The notes: generated from the letters alone by a model not told the origin. 64,000 bases of DNA from Jejubacter sp036620675 (GCA_036620675.1 JAZHEE010000017.1), one strand, 5' to 3'. Shown: positions 9,000-18,056, counted from the stretch's first letter. Made by a program: numbers and translations.

Positions 9000-10352
9000 T
9001 TATAACCGAGAGAAATCATTGAAAAGTGCAAGCCCCATTAACAGCACCAGCAGAATAGAGCCAATGCGATAACTAAAGTCTTGAACTCGCTCGGAAACCG
9101 GCCCGCCTTTCAGCTTCTCAATCGCCAGAAACAGCAGATGTCCACCGTCCAGAACAGGCAGCGGGAACAGATTAATTATCCCCAGATTGACGCTAATCAG
9201 CGCCAGAAACATCAGGAAGTAGATTAACCCATAGTCCGCTGACATCCCCGCCCCCTGGGCAATCGAGATTGGCCCACTGAGGTTGTTCAGTTTTACGTCA
9301 CCGGTTATTAATTTCCCCAGCATGTTAACCGTCAGCTTCATCAACTGCCATGTCTTATCTGTGGCTTCGACGACAGCAGTAAACGGCCCATACTGGCGCA
9401 CTGTCTTGTACTCGTCCGGCAGCGGGGTGACCTGTGGTACGACCCCTGCAAAACCTTCCGCCTTCGCTTTACCCGGTTTTGTATCCGGTATCAGCGTTAA
9501 AGACAAGGTCTTCCCTTGCCTTTTGACTTCAATCTCTAGCTGGCGCCCCGGATTATCGCGCACCAGCTTAACAAACGTCATCCACTCTTTTAGCGGCTGA
9601 CCATCGACTTTAACGATCCTGTCGCCAGCTTGCAAACCAGCTTTCGCCGCCGCCGACTTCTCCTGAACCTGAGCCAATACCGGTTCGATCTTCGGCCCGA
9701 GGGGGATAATCCCCAGTGCGGAGACGGGATCCTGACGGTCAGGCTCGAAGTGCCAGTCCCGCAGATTAAGCGTTTTCTCACTCGTCCGATCGCTGCCAAA
9801 GGGCGCGACCGTGACCCGGGCTGACGCATCGCCGATTTTGCCAACCAAAGCGAGACGAACAGCATCCCAGTCAGGCGTTTCGATACCGTCAACCGCCTTA
9901 AGTTCCATTCCTGGCGTAATTTGTGCCTGTGCGGCCACGGAACTGGCGGTTATTTCACCAATAACCGGGCGAACGCTGGGGATACCGATAATGAAAACCA
10001 ACCAGTAAGCAATGATGGCAAACAGGAAATTTGCGATGGGGCCGGCGGCGATAATCGCCGCCCGCTGCGAGACGCGTTTATTGTCGAAGGCCTGGTGACG
10101 CATTTCCGGCACTACCGGCTCTATGCGTTCATCCAGCATTTTGACATAACCGCCCAAAGGGATCAGGGCGATGACAAATTCCGTTCCCTGTTTATCGACC
10201 CGCCGCCACAGCGCCTTACCAAAGCCGATTGAAAAGCGTTCCACGCGAACGCCGCAGCGCCGGGCAACCCAGAAATGACCAAACTCGTGCACGGTGATCA
10301 ACACACCGAGCGCCACGATAAAAGCCGCCAGATTCCAGAGAATGCTCAGCAT
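9000..10352 (-). CDS. rseP: Site-2 zinc metalloprotease RseP
   Basis: Inner-membrane intramembrane protease that makes the second cut in the anti-sigma factor RseA and so releases sigma-E; it also clears remnant signal peptides. It has 450 residues, as in E. coli. The zinc motif is H22-E23-FGH26 in the first membrane helix, the third ligand lies in LPVLDGGHL near residue 402, and two tandem PDZ domains sit between (for example AAAKAGLQAGDRI). Its location directly before bamA links envelope stress signalling with barrel assembly. Confidence 0.97.
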   Translation of the reverse strand: MLSILWNLAAFIVALGVLITVHEFGHFWVARRCGVRVERFSIGFGKALWRRVDKQGTEFVIALIPLGGYVKMLDERIEPVVPEMRHQAFDNKRVSQRAAIIAAGPIANFLFAIIAYWLVFIIGIPSVRPVIGEITASSVAAQAQITPGMELKAVDGIETPDWDAVRLALVGKIGDASARVTVAPFGSDRTSEKTLNLRDWHFEPDRQDPVSALGIIPLGPKIEPVLAQVQEKSAAAKAGLQAGDRIVKVDGQPLKEWMTFVKLVRDNPGRQLEIEVKRQGKTLSLTLIPDTKPGKAKAEGFAGVVPQVTPLPDEYKTVRQYGPFTAVVEATDKTWQLMKLTVNMLGKLITGDVKLNNLSGPISIAQGAGMSADYGLIYFLMFLALISVNLGIINLFPLPVLDGGHLLFLAIEKLKGGPVSERVQDFSYRIGSILLVLLMGLALFNDFSRL

Positions 10353-10365
10353 ATAAAATGTCCCT

Positions 10366-11226
10366 TTAGACCGTCCTGAAGACCAACAGTAACAGACAGG
10401 CGAAAACCGGCACTGCCGCCGTCAGGCTGTCGATGCGATCCAGAATACCGCCGTGTCCCGGAATCAGGTGGCCGCTGTCCTTAATACCCGCTTCACGCTT
10501 AAACATACTTTCCGTCAAATCGCCCAACACTGAAGCCAGAGTGGCAAAAATAGAACAGACGAACAGCGTGGTCGGCGCCACATCCAGATTAGCCCATGAA
10601 CCAAACAGCCAGGCAATGACCGCAGCAGTCAACAGCCCGCCGATAAATCCCTGCCAGGTCTTACCCGGCGATACGCGTGGCGCCAGTTTGTGGCGACCAA
10701 ACATCTTACCGAAGACGTAGGCACCGGAGTCGGCGCCCCACACCAACAGCATGACATACAGCAGCCAGATAGCGCCGGTGTAGTGGTTGATATCGTAATG
10801 CCAGTTACGCAGCACCAGCATGCCCCAGAAAAAGGGAACGATCGTCATCAAACCGAAGATAAGGCGCAGAACGCGTGAATGACGCCATATTCCCGCAGAA
10901 GCAGGATAAAACAGTACCAGAATCAACGCCGCTATCCACCAGGCCAGCGAAACCCAAAGGATGCCGGAAATCAGCGGCAAGTGTGCGCTATGGTGGTGAT
11001 ATTCAGGCAGAGTGTAGAGCATCCCGGCCAAAATCAGGCCGCAGAGTACCGCCAGCCAGACCCGCTGCGACCGGCTTTTAAAGCCACTCAGTTGCCCCCA
11101 CTCCCAGGCGGCCAGCATACAGACCGCAAGCAGAGTAATCGCGAAGCCAACCGGCGGCAGCCACAATAGCGCGGCGATAACCGCGGGAATCAAAATTAAA
11201 GCGGAAATCAGGCGATACTTCAGCAA
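10366..11226 (-). CDS. cdsA: Phosphatidate cytidylyltransferase
   Basis: Integral inner-membrane enzyme that makes CDP-diacylglycerol from CTP and phosphatidic acid, the branch point for all phospholipids. It has 286 residues (E. coli 285) with about eight hydrophobic segments. The C-terminal CdsA signature is present (SMFKREAGIKDSGHLIPGHG, GGILDRIDS). It is packed between uppS (12-base gap) and rseP (13-base gap), so the three are almost certainly cotranscribed. Confidence 0.96.
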   Translation of the reverse strand: MLKYRLISALILIPAVIAALLWLPPVGFAITLLAVCMLAAWEWGQLSGFKSRSQRVWLAVLCGLILAGMLYTLPEYHHHSAHLPLISGILWVSLAWWIAALILVLFYPASAGIWRHSRVLRLIFGLMTIVPFFWGMLVLRNWHYDINHYTGAIWLLYVMLLVWGADSGAYVFGKMFGRHKLAPRVSPGKTWQGFIGGLLTAAVIAWLFGSWANLDVAPTTLFVCSIFATLASVLGDLTESMFKREAGIKDSGHLIPGHGGILDRIDSLTAAVPVFACLLLLVFRTV

Positions 11227-11238
11227 AAGCTCCCCCCA

Positions 11239-11997
11239 TCAGGCATAGCTGCCACCGGGTGTCGTGCCGCCAAAACGTCGCTCGCGATTTGCAAAGGCAT
11301 GCAACGCACCTTCAAAGTCTTGTTCATCGAAATCAGGCCAGAGAACATCGGTAAAGTAGAGTTCAGCATAGGCTATCTGCCACAGCAGAAAGTTGCTGAT
11401 ACGATGCTCTCCCCCTGTCCTAATTACTAAATCTACGGGAGCCAGCTCATTCATGCAGATCTGCTGGTTTAGCATCTCTTCATCGATGTGCTCAGGCTGA
11501 AGGTCGCCATTCTGAACCTGAGCAGCCAGACGCTTCACTCCCTGAATAATATCCCATCGACCGCCGTAGTTCGCGGCGATATTCAGCGTCAGACCGGTGT
11601 TCTGACTCGTCAACGCTTCAGCTTTGCGGATGCGCTCCTGTAGTCGGGCGTTAAAGCGCGAGGTATCGCCAATGATACGCAGCCGCACGTTGTTCCGATG
11701 CAGGTTCTTCACTTCGCTATCCAACGCCCAGGCGAACAGATCCATCAGAGAACTGACCTCCTGAGCAGGACGATTCCAGTTTTCGCTGCTGAAGGCATAA
11801 AGTGTCAGCGCACTGATGCCGTTATTGGCAGCAAAAGTGACCGCACGCCGGACTGATTTGGCACCAGCCTTATGGCCAAAGACCCTCATCTTCCCTTGTC
11901 TCTTCGCCCAACGGCCATTGCCATCCATAATAATGGCGACATGGCGTGCTCCATGCGCAGGTGAATTTTCGCTTAATGGTTGGTTAGCAGACAACAT
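11239..11997 (-). CDS. uppS: Undecaprenyl diphosphate synthase (ditrans,polycis)
   Basis: cis-Prenyltransferase that extends farnesyl diphosphate with eight isopentenyl units to the C55 carrier for peptidoglycan and O-antigen. The start at 11997 (MLSANQPLSEN) has AGGGA upstream and gives 252 residues. E. coli begins MMLSA, one Met longer; the extra codon here is GTT. Motifs are IIMDGNGRW, with catalytic D25 equivalent to E. coli D26, SSENW, and the C-terminal RTGGEHRISNF. A strong terminator lies 62 bases upstream (12059-12083), so this operon is likely started by its own promoter in the dxr-uppS gap. Confidence 0.96.
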   Translation of the reverse strand: MLSANQPLSENSPAHGARHVAIIMDGNGRWAKRQGKMRVFGHKAGAKSVRRAVTFAANNGISALTLYAFSSENWNRPAQEVSSLMDLFAWALDSEVKNLHRNNVRLRIIGDTSRFNARLQERIRKAEALTSQNTGLTLNIAANYGGRWDIIQGVKRLAAQVQNGDLQPEHIDEEMLNQQICMNELAPVDLVIRTGGEHRISNFLLWQIAYAELYFTDVLWPDFDEQDFEGALHAFANRERRFGGTTPGGSYA

Positions 11998-12058
11998 AAC
12001 GCGTTTAATTTCCCTGATAAGGATTAAGCGGTTCTCAGGAATACAGAAGCCTTCACGT

Positions 12059-12083
12059 AAAAAAGCCGTGTCAACCACGGCTT
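12059..12083 (-). terminator. Rho-independent terminator after dxr
   Basis: On the minus strand an eight-pair stem AAGCCGTG/CACGGCTT with a five-base loop is followed by six T. It separates dxr from uppS. A second inverted repeat without a T run, TATACCC/GGGTATA (12157-12180), lies between it and the dxr stop. Confidence 0.85.
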
Positions 12084-12194
12084 AACCACCTGATAAGCAC
12101 CAATGAGCTTCCATCGGGTGGCGCAGACTATATCACCTCAGCCCTGGAGCCACAAATATACCCTTCATACTTCGGGTATAACGACGCCGCTTTA

Positions 12195-13391
12195 TCAATG
12201 GGTAAAGCGCGCAATTTTTGCCGATGCCTGCGCTCGCGCTTCGCTATCCACCCCCAGCACCTCTTCCACGCTGCGAGGCTCCGGGACGGCAAGCGTCGCC
12301 AGTACGTCGTGATTTAGCGCCGCAATATCGGTGAATCCAATGGCGCCCTCCAGGAAAGCCGCTACGGCTATCTCATTAGCCGCATTCAGCGCAGTGGTCG
12401 CCGCCTGCCCCTGCTCAAACGCCGTCATGGCCAGTTCCAGACAAGGGTAGCGCTGCATATCCGGCATCTGGAAGCTAAGCGAGCCCATCTTGCAAAAATC
12501 CAGCGGTTCAACGCCGGAATTAACGCGTTCCGGATAAGCCATAGCATGTGCGATAGGCGTGCGCATATCCGGCTCTCCCAGCTGCGCCAGTACGCTGCCG
12601 TCCTGGTAGCGCACCATCGAATGAATCACCGATTGCGGGTGAATCAACACCTCCATCTGTCCGGCGGAGGCGTTAAATAACCAGCGAGCTTCTATGTATT
12701 CGAGACCTTTGTTCATCATGGTGGCAGAATCGACGGAGATTTTACGCCCCATCGACCAGTTCGGATGCCGACAGGCCTGCTCGGGGGTTATTTCCCCGAA
12801 ACTCGCCAGCGGCGTCTCCCTGAACGGGCCACCTGACCCGGTGAGAATGATGGAGCGAACCCCATTTTCCTCCAGGTCAGCGTATCCCAGCTGTTGCTGA
12901 ATTGTTTCGGGCATACTCTGAAAAATGGCATTATGTTCGCTGTCGATGGGCAAAAGTTGCGCACCTGACTGCTTCACCGCATCCATAAACAGTCGGCCAC
13001 AGGTCACCAGCGACTCTTTATTGGCCAGCAGCACCTGCTTACCGGCCCGAATCGCCGAAAGCGTCGGTAACAGCCCGGCTGCGCCGACGATCGACGCCAT
13101 CACCTGATCGACCTCGTCCAGCGCCGCCATATCGCAGGCGGCCTGCCTGCCGGACAGCACTTCGGTGCGGCTTCCCGCCTCTTTCAATCGCGCGCCGAGC
13201 TCGCGCGCGCTGGCGTTATCGTCCATCACCGCATAACGCGGCTGGAACTCAAGGCACTGCGACAGCATGCGGGAGACGTTGCTTCCTGCCACCAGCGCGG
13301 AAACGGCGAACTGTTCGGAATTGTGGCGAACCACATCAAGGGTGCTGCAACCGATAGAGCCGGTCGAGCCAAGAATGGTCAAATGCTTCAT
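12195..13391 (-). CDS. dxr: 1-deoxy-D-xylulose 5-phosphate reductoisomerase
   Basis: Second enzyme of the MEP isoprenoid pathway. It rearranges and reduces DXP to 2-C-methyl-D-erythritol 4-phosphate with NADPH. It has 398 residues, as in E. coli. The Rossmann start LTILGSTGSIG binds NADPH, and the metal and substrate residues lie in LPIDSEHNAIFQ and in DSATMMNKGLE. Terminators lie on both sides (13454-13507 upstream, 12059-12083 downstream), so it looks monocistronic. The product pathway feeds uppS next door. Confidence 0.97.
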   Translation of the reverse strand: MKHLTILGSTGSIGCSTLDVVRHNSEQFAVSALVAGSNVSRMLSQCLEFQPRYAVMDDNASARELGARLKEAGSRTEVLSGRQAACDMAALDEVDQVMASIVGAAGLLPTLSAIRAGKQVLLANKESLVTCGRLFMDAVKQSGAQLLPIDSEHNAIFQSMPETIQQQLGYADLEENGVRSIILTGSGGPFRETPLASFGEITPEQACRHPNWSMGRKISVDSATMMNKGLEYIEARWLFNASAGQMEVLIHPQSVIHSMVRYQDGSVLAQLGEPDMRTPIAHAMAYPERVNSGVEPLDFCKMGSLSFQMPDMQRYPCLELAMTAFEQGQAATTALNAANEIAVAAFLEGAIGFTDIAALNHDVLATLAVPEPRSVEEVLGVDSEARAQASAKIARFTH

Positions 13392-13453
13392 GAAACGCTC
13401 TGAAACCCGAGGTATATATCGAACGCGCGGCTTGGCCGCACGACCTGAGAAGC

Positions 13454-13507
13454 AAAAAACGCCGCCAGCGCAGGCCGCTTGAGCAGCCGCCCTGTACGGC
13501 GTTTTTC
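13454..13507 (-). terminator. Terminator between frr and dxr
   Basis: Inverted repeat of AACGCCG and CGGCGTT around a GC-rich inner part, followed on the minus strand by a run of six T. It lies directly after the frr stop. The other end also carries T residues on the plus strand, but there is no plus-strand gene to stop. Confidence 0.75.
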
Positions 13508-13527
13508 ATAAGGCTTGCGAAGAGCGA

Positions 13528-14085
13528 TTAGAAATCCATCAGCTCTTTTTCTTTGTCTGCCAGCGCCGCATCAATTTTCTTAATGGCCGCATCGGTCAGT
13601 TTCTGAACATCATCCTGAGAACGACGCTCATCGTCTTCGCTGATCTCTTTATCTTTAAGCAGCGCTTTAACTTTGTCGTTAGCGTTACGACGAACGTTAC
13701 GCACCGATACGCGCGCGTCTTCGGCATCGCCACGAACCACTTTGATCAGGTCCTTACGGCGTTCTTCGGTCAGCGGCGGCAGCGGTACGCGGATGTCCGC
13801 ACCAGCTGAACTCGGGTTCAGCCCCAGATCGGAAGTCATGATAGCCTTTTCGACAGCAGCGGCAATGGAACGGTCGAACACGTTCACTTTCAGCGTGCGG
13901 GAATCTTCCGCAGTAACGCTTGCCAACTGACGCAGCGGCGTAGCGGCACCGTAGTATTCCACCATGATGCCGTCCAGCAGGCTCGGGGAAGCGCGACCGG
14001 TACGGACTTTGCTGATTTGGTTTTTAAACGCTTCTACGCACTTGTCCATGCGTACTTCAGCATCTTTTCTGATATCGCTAATCAC
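13528..14085 (-). CDS. frr: Ribosome recycling factor
   Basis: Acts with EF-G to split the post-termination ribosome. It has 185 residues, the E. coli length, forming a long three-helix bundle plus a small domain. The family segments KVRTGRASPSLLDGIMVEYY and the C-terminal ALADKEKELMDF are present. It lies 142 bases after pyrH on the same strand, a gap that could hold its own promoter, and is followed by a terminator. Confidence 0.97.
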   Translation of the reverse strand: MISDIRKDAEVRMDKCVEAFKNQISKVRTGRASPSLLDGIMVEYYGAATPLRQLASVTAEDSRTLKVNVFDRSIAAAVEKAIMTSDLGLNPSSAGADIRVPLPPLTEERRKDLIKVVRGDAEDARVSVRNVRRNANDKVKALLKDKEISEDDERRSQDDVQKLTDAAIKKIDAALADKEKELMDF

Positions 14086-14227
14086 GTTATAAGTCCTTGA
14101 ATACTGGTTGTCAGGCTGCCCGCACCGCCAGCAGCGGTGTGCTTAAGTATAGCGCTCTTTGTCGGGCCAACCTGTGAGAAATCGATTTCGAAGGCGGAAT
14201 CTTACCCTGATTCCAGGCAAACGAAAA

Positions 14228-14953
14228 TTAGTCCGTAATCAAAGTGCCTTCTTTTTCACCCATAACCACCCGACGCAGCGCGCCCGGCTTGTTCATGTTG
14301 AAAACGCGAATCGGCAATTTATGATCGCGGGCCAGCGTAAAGGCAGCAAGATCCATGACTTTCAGCTCTTTCTCCAGCACGTCCTGATAGTGCAGTTGCT
14401 CATACAGGGTCGCGTTCGGATCTTTTACCGGATCGGCAGAGTAGACGCCATCGACCTTAGTCGCTTTCAGTACCACATCAGCTTCGATCTCGATACCACG
14501 CAGGCAGGCCGCCGAATCGGTAGTGAAGAAGGGATTCCCGGTACCAGCAGAGAAGATAACCACACGGCCATTGCGCAGCAGGCTGATCGCCTCCGCCCAG
14601 CTGTAGTTATCACACACACCGTTCAGCGGAATAGCGGACATCAGACGGGCATTCACATAGGCGCGGTGCAGCGCGTCGCGCATGGCCAGACCGTTCATCA
14701 CGGTTGCCAGCATGCCCATGTGGTCGCCGACTACGCGGTTCATACCGGCTTCGGCCAGTCCCGCGCCGCGGAACAGGTTACCGCCGCCAATAACCACCCC
14801 AACCTGGATCCCCAACTCAACCAGCTCTTTAATTTCCTGAGCCATGCGGTCCAGTATGCTTGCATCAATACCGAAGCCCTCTGCACCTTGCAGCGCTTCG
14901 CCGCTCAGTTTGAGCAGAATGCGTTTATAGACGGGTTTTGCATTGGTAGCCAT
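14228..14953 (-). CDS. pyrH: Uridylate kinase
   Basis: Bacterial UMP kinase of the amino acid kinase fold; a hexamer, activated by GTP and inhibited by UTP, that feeds pyrimidine nucleotide pools. It has 241 residues as in E. coli. The phosphate-binding KLSGEAL and VVIGGGNLFRG motifs and the UMP-site TGNPFFTTDSAA are present. It lies between tsf and frr; a terminator after tsf at 15139-15164 suggests a separate promoter in the roughly 220-base tsf-pyrH gap. Confidence 0.97.
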   Translation of the reverse strand: MATNAKPVYKRILLKLSGEALQGAEGFGIDASILDRMAQEIKELVELGIQVGVVIGGGNLFRGAGLAEAGMNRVVGDHMGMLATVMNGLAMRDALHRAYVNARLMSAIPLNGVCDNYSWAEAISLLRNGRVVIFSAGTGNPFFTTDSAACLRGIEIEADVVLKATKVDGVYSADPVKDPNATLYEQLHYQDVLEKELKVMDLAAFTLARDHKLPIRVFNMNKPGALRRVVMGEKEGTLITD

Positions 14954-15138
14954 GTTTCTTTCCTGGAACAGTCAACAAATGGGATGGTTAAGCCTGGCGA
15001 CAGAGTGTTGTCGCATAGCGGTCAAAGCGAAATCAGAGCAGGCTGATAATGGTCTCTGACCGTTGCGCCCGTTTGCCCGTCGGCGAAGGAAAAAATGCCC
15101 GACGACCGGAATTCAGGCGCAGTCCGTTAGTTACGGAC

Positions 15139-15164
15139 AAAAAAGAGCCGCCCCCAGGCGGCTC
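15139..15164 (-). terminator. Terminator after tsf
   Basis: On the minus strand the stem GAGCCGCC/GGCGGCTC with a four-base loop is followed by six T, 11 bases after the tsf stop. Confidence 0.9.
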
Positions 15165-15175
15165 CTTTAACAGCA

Positions 15176-16027
15176 TTACTGCTGTCTGGACATAGCAGCT
15201 ACTTCAGCCGCAAAATCAGCTTCAACTTTCTCGATGCCTTCACCCACTTCGAAGCGGATGAAACCGGTCACGTCAGCGCCTTTCTCTTTCAGCAGCTGGC
15301 CCACGGTTTTGCTCGGATCTTTAACGAAAGCCTGGCCGGTCAGAGAAACTTCGCCGGTGAATTTCTTCATACGACCTTCAACCATTTTCTCTGCGATCTC
15401 TTTCGGCTTACCGGACTGCATCGCGATGTCCAGCTGAACCTGGTACTCTTTCTCAACCACGTCAGCAGATACATCTTCCGGCTTCACGAATTCCGGTTTG
15501 CTGGCAGCAACGTGCATAGCGAGATCTTTCAGCAGCTCTTCGTCGGCACCGGTTGCGGCAACCAGAACACCGATGCGTGCGCCGTGCAGGTAGTCGCCCA
15601 ACTGAGCGCCTTCCAGGATAGCCACGCGGCGGATATTGATGTTTTCACCAATTTTAGCAACCAGCGCAACACGCTCTTCTTCGAACTGAGCTTTCAGGGC
15701 TTCAACGTCAGATACTTTGCCGTTAGCGGCAGCATCCAGCACTTTGTCTGCAAATGCCTGGAAACCAGCATCTTTAGCCACGAAGTCAGTCTGGCAGTTA
15801 ATTTCCAGAATCACACCGTAGTCGCCCATGATTTTGGTTTTAACAACGCCGTCAGCAGCCACGTTGCCAGCTTTCTTCGCCGCTTTGATAGCGCCGGATT
15901 TACGCATGTTCTCGATAGCCAGATCGATGTCGCCGTTAGCTTCGACCAGCGCTTTTTTACAATCCATCATGCCTGCGCCGGTACGCTCGCGCAGCTCTTT
16001 TACCAGGGAAGCGGTAATTTCAGCCAT
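15176..16027 (-). CDS. tsf: Elongation factor Ts
   Basis: Nucleotide exchange factor that recycles EF-Tu from GDP to GTP form. It has 283 residues, as in E. coli. The N-terminal UBA-like domain with RERTGAGMMDCKKAL and the core TDFVAKD motif, which contacts EF-Tu, are both seen. It is the second gene of the rpsB-tsf operon. The 185-base gap holds a hairpin with a T run (16135-16159) and a second perfect palindrome of nine pairs (16066-16084), which may set the lower yield of tsf relative to rpsB. Confidence 0.97.
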   Translation of the reverse strand: MAEITASLVKELRERTGAGMMDCKKALVEANGDIDLAIENMRKSGAIKAAKKAGNVAADGVVKTKIMGDYGVILEINCQTDFVAKDAGFQAFADKVLDAAANGKVSDVEALKAQFEEERVALVAKIGENINIRRVAILEGAQLGDYLHGARIGVLVAATGADEELLKDLAMHVAASKPEFVKPEDVSADVVEKEYQVQLDIAMQSGKPKEIAEKMVEGRMKKFTGEVSLTGQAFVKDPSKTVGQLLKEKGADVTGFIRFEVGEGIEKVEADFAAEVAAMSRQQ

Positions 16028-16065
16028 TATTTAATCCTCGGTTATCTCGTGCGATGAGATCTACC

Positions 16066-16084
16066 CCATACCTTCAAGGTATGG
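16066..16084 (-). repeat. Perfect palindrome in the rpsB-tsf gap
   Basis: CCATACCTT and AAGGTATGG separated by one base, about 40 bases before the tsf start. It has no T run, so it is not a terminator. It could be an mRNA stability or processing hairpin; no function is shown by the sequence. Confidence 0.5.
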
Positions 16085-16134
16085 CGGTACAGTACGACTC
16101 ATCAGAAGAATAGTCTGACAAGTCGGACTCAAAC

Positions 16135-16159
16135 AAAAAAGGGGCCTGAGACAGGCCCC
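16135..16159 (-). terminator. Attenuator-like terminator between rpsB and tsf
   Basis: On the minus strand GGGGCCTG/CAGGCCCC with a three-base loop is followed by six T, 53 bases after the rpsB stop. Because tsf has no evident promoter of its own here, it is probably a leaky terminator that lowers tsf expression. Confidence 0.8.
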
Positions 16160-16212
16160 CTAACCAAACTTTTTATACCTGGTTAATAAGGGCTCTAAAA
16201 GAGCGAACCTTA

Positions 16213-16938
16213 TTATTCAGCTTCAACGAAGCTTTCTTCCGCCTGGGTAGCCAGATCCTGAGAACGACCTTCGCGGATAGTCGCGGAAACAGCGTTCAGG
16301 TACAGGCTAACAGCGCGAATTGCGTCATCGTTACCCGGGATAACGAAGTCAACGCCGTCCGGATCGGAGTTGGTATCAACGATAGCAAATACCGGAATCC
16401 CTAAGTTGTTTGCTTCTTTGATAGCGATGTGCTCGTGATCGGCGTCGATAACGAACAGCGCGTCCGGCAGGCCGCCCATGTCCTTGATACCGCCCAGGCT
16501 GTTTTCCAGCTTGTCCAGTTCACGGGAACGCATCAGCGCTTCTTTTTTGGTCAGCTTGTCAAAGGTGCCGTCCTGAGACTGAGTTTCCAGATCTTTCAGA
16601 CGCTTGATGGACTGACGAACGGTTTTCCAGTTGGTCAGCATGCCGCCCAGCCAGCGATGGTTCACAAAGAACTGATCGCAGTTGGTTGCAGCTTCTTTTA
16701 CCGCTTCGCTTGCAGCGCGCTTAGTACCAACGAACAGGATCTTGCCTTTACGGGCAGAGATTTTGTTCAGCTCAGCCAGAGCTTCGTTGAACATCGGTAC
16801 CGTTTTCTCAAGGTTGATGATGTGTACTTTGTTACGCGCGCCGAAGATGAACGGCTTCATTTTCGGGTTCCAGTAACGGGTCTGGTGACCGAAGTGAACA
16901 CCAGCCTTGAGCATATCGCGCATGGAAACAGTTGCCAT
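16213..16938 (-). CDS. rpsB: 30S ribosomal protein S2
   Basis: Essential small-subunit protein on the 30S back, needed for S1 docking. The start at 16938 (MATVSMRDMLKAGVHFGHQT) is the family start and gives 241 residues, the E. coli length; the frame stays open for another 35 codons upstream, but that part is untranslated leader. The S2 signatures KMKPFIFGARN and PVFAIVDTNSDP are present. S2 is known in E. coli to repress its own operon through the 5' leader, and that leader is conserved here (16939-17102). Confidence 0.97.
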   Translation of the reverse strand: MATVSMRDMLKAGVHFGHQTRYWNPKMKPFIFGARNKVHIINLEKTVPMFNEALAELNKISARKGKILFVGTKRAASEAVKEAATNCDQFFVNHRWLGGMLTNWKTVRQSIKRLKDLETQSQDGTFDKLTKKEALMRSRELDKLENSLGGIKDMGGLPDALFVIDADHEHIAIKEANNLGIPVFAIVDTNSDPDGVDFVIPGNDDAIRAVSLYLNAVSATIREGRSQDLATQAEESFVEAE

Positions 16939-17102
16939 GTTTAAACCTCTATAGATTAAAGTGGGGTTATGCCTCCACGTATCCCATATTGCCGACTCCG
17001 AAGAGCACCCCGGAATATGTGTCGATACGTGTGTGTTATACACAAAGTGAGTTTTCGTCTGTTCCGTTCCGTATGCTACCTGCTATACGAAATAGAATTC
17101 CG
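16939..17102 (-). promoter_or_regulatory. rpsB 5' leader, candidate S2 autoregulatory RNA
   Basis: About 160 bases between the predicted transcription start and the rpsB ATG carry short complementary blocks, for example GGGGT near 17015 and ACCCC near 16965. In E. coli the rpsB leader (also described as the T44/tff transcript) binds S2 and blocks translation. The assignment rests on position and resemblance; no structure was computed. Confidence 0.6.
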
Positions 17103-17108
17103 GCGCGC

Positions 17109-17138
17109 TTTATACCACAAACCGGCGCTGGACTCCAA
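17109..17138 (-). promoter_or_regulatory. rpsB promoter with extended -10
   Basis: On the minus strand TTGGAG (17138-17133), an 18-base spacer ending in TGG, and TATAAA (17114-17109) are followed by the GC-rich discriminator GCGCGCC. A GC-rich discriminator is typical of promoters under stringent control by ppGpp and DksA. Confidence 0.7.
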
Positions 17139-17255
17139 TAGTTGTTGGCGGGTAACGGATAGCATCATTCGCAATTTGGCTACCTGGATCTGCCCTGATA
17201 CCATTAGCGCTATCATTAATTATTGTCGAAACCCCGACACAGCGGATCACATTGC

Positions 17256-18050
17256 ATGGCAATCTCAATCAAAACACCTGAAGATATTGAAAAAATGCGC
17301 GTCGCGGGCCGCCTGGCCGCCGAAGTGCTGGAGATGATCGAACCCCACGTGGTGCCCGGCGTCACAACCGGCGAGCTGGATCGCATCTGCAACGACTACA
17401 TCGTCAACGAACAACAGGCAGTTTCCGCCTGCCTGGGCTATCACGGCTTTCCGAAATCGGTCTGTATCTCGATTAACGAAGTGGTGTGCCACGGCATCCC
17501 CAGCGACGATAAGCACCTGAAGGATGGCGATATCGTCAATATCGACGTCACTGTGATTAAAGACGGTTTCCACGGTGACTCGTCCAAAATGTTTATCGTT
17601 GGCAAGCCGACTATCCTTGGCGAACGCCTGTGCCGCATTACCCAGGAAAGCCTTTACCTGGCGCTGCGCATGGTAAAACCCGGCATCCGCCTGCGCACGC
17701 TGGGCGCCGCAATCCAGAAATTTGTGGAAGCGGAAGGCTTTTCCGTGGTGCGTGAATACTGCGGTCACGGCATCGGAGAAGGTTTCCATGAAGAGCCCCA
17801 GGTTCTGCATTATGATGCCGACGATGGCGGCGTGGTGCTGAAAACCGGTATGACTTTCACCATCGAGCCGATGGTTAACGCCGGCGATTACCGTATTCGC
17901 ACCATGAAAGACGGCTGGACGGTGAAAACCAAAGATCGCAGCTTGTCTGCACAGTATGAGCATACTATTGTGGTTACCGAGAACGGCTGCGAGATTCTGA
18001 CCCTGCGCAAAGATGACACCATCCCGCGCGTAATATCGCATGATGAATAA
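17256..18050 (+). CDS. map: Methionine aminopeptidase, type I
   Basis: Removes the N-terminal Met from new proteins whose second residue is small. The ATG at 17256 gives MAISIKTPEDIEKMRVAGRL and 264 residues, the E. coli length. The five metal ligands fall at D97, D108, H171, E204 and E235, and the substrate histidine at H79, all with E. coli numbering. It diverges from rpsB; the roughly 320-base gap holds the rpsB promoter and leader and presumably the map promoter near 17170-17230. A terminator follows at 18057. Confidence 0.97.
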   Translation: MAISIKTPEDIEKMRVAGRLAAEVLEMIEPHVVPGVTTGELDRICNDYIVNEQQAVSACLGYHGFPKSVCISINEVVCHGIPSDDKHLKDGDIVNIDVTVIKDGFHGDSSKMFIVGKPTILGERLCRITQESLYLALRMVKPGIRLRTLGAAIQKFVEAEGFSVVREYCGHGIGEGFHEEPQVLHYDADDGGVVLKTGMTFTIEPMVNAGDYRIRTMKDGWTVKTKDRSLSAQYEHTIVVTENGCEILTLRKDDTIPRVISHDE

Positions 18051-18056
18051 CCGCTG

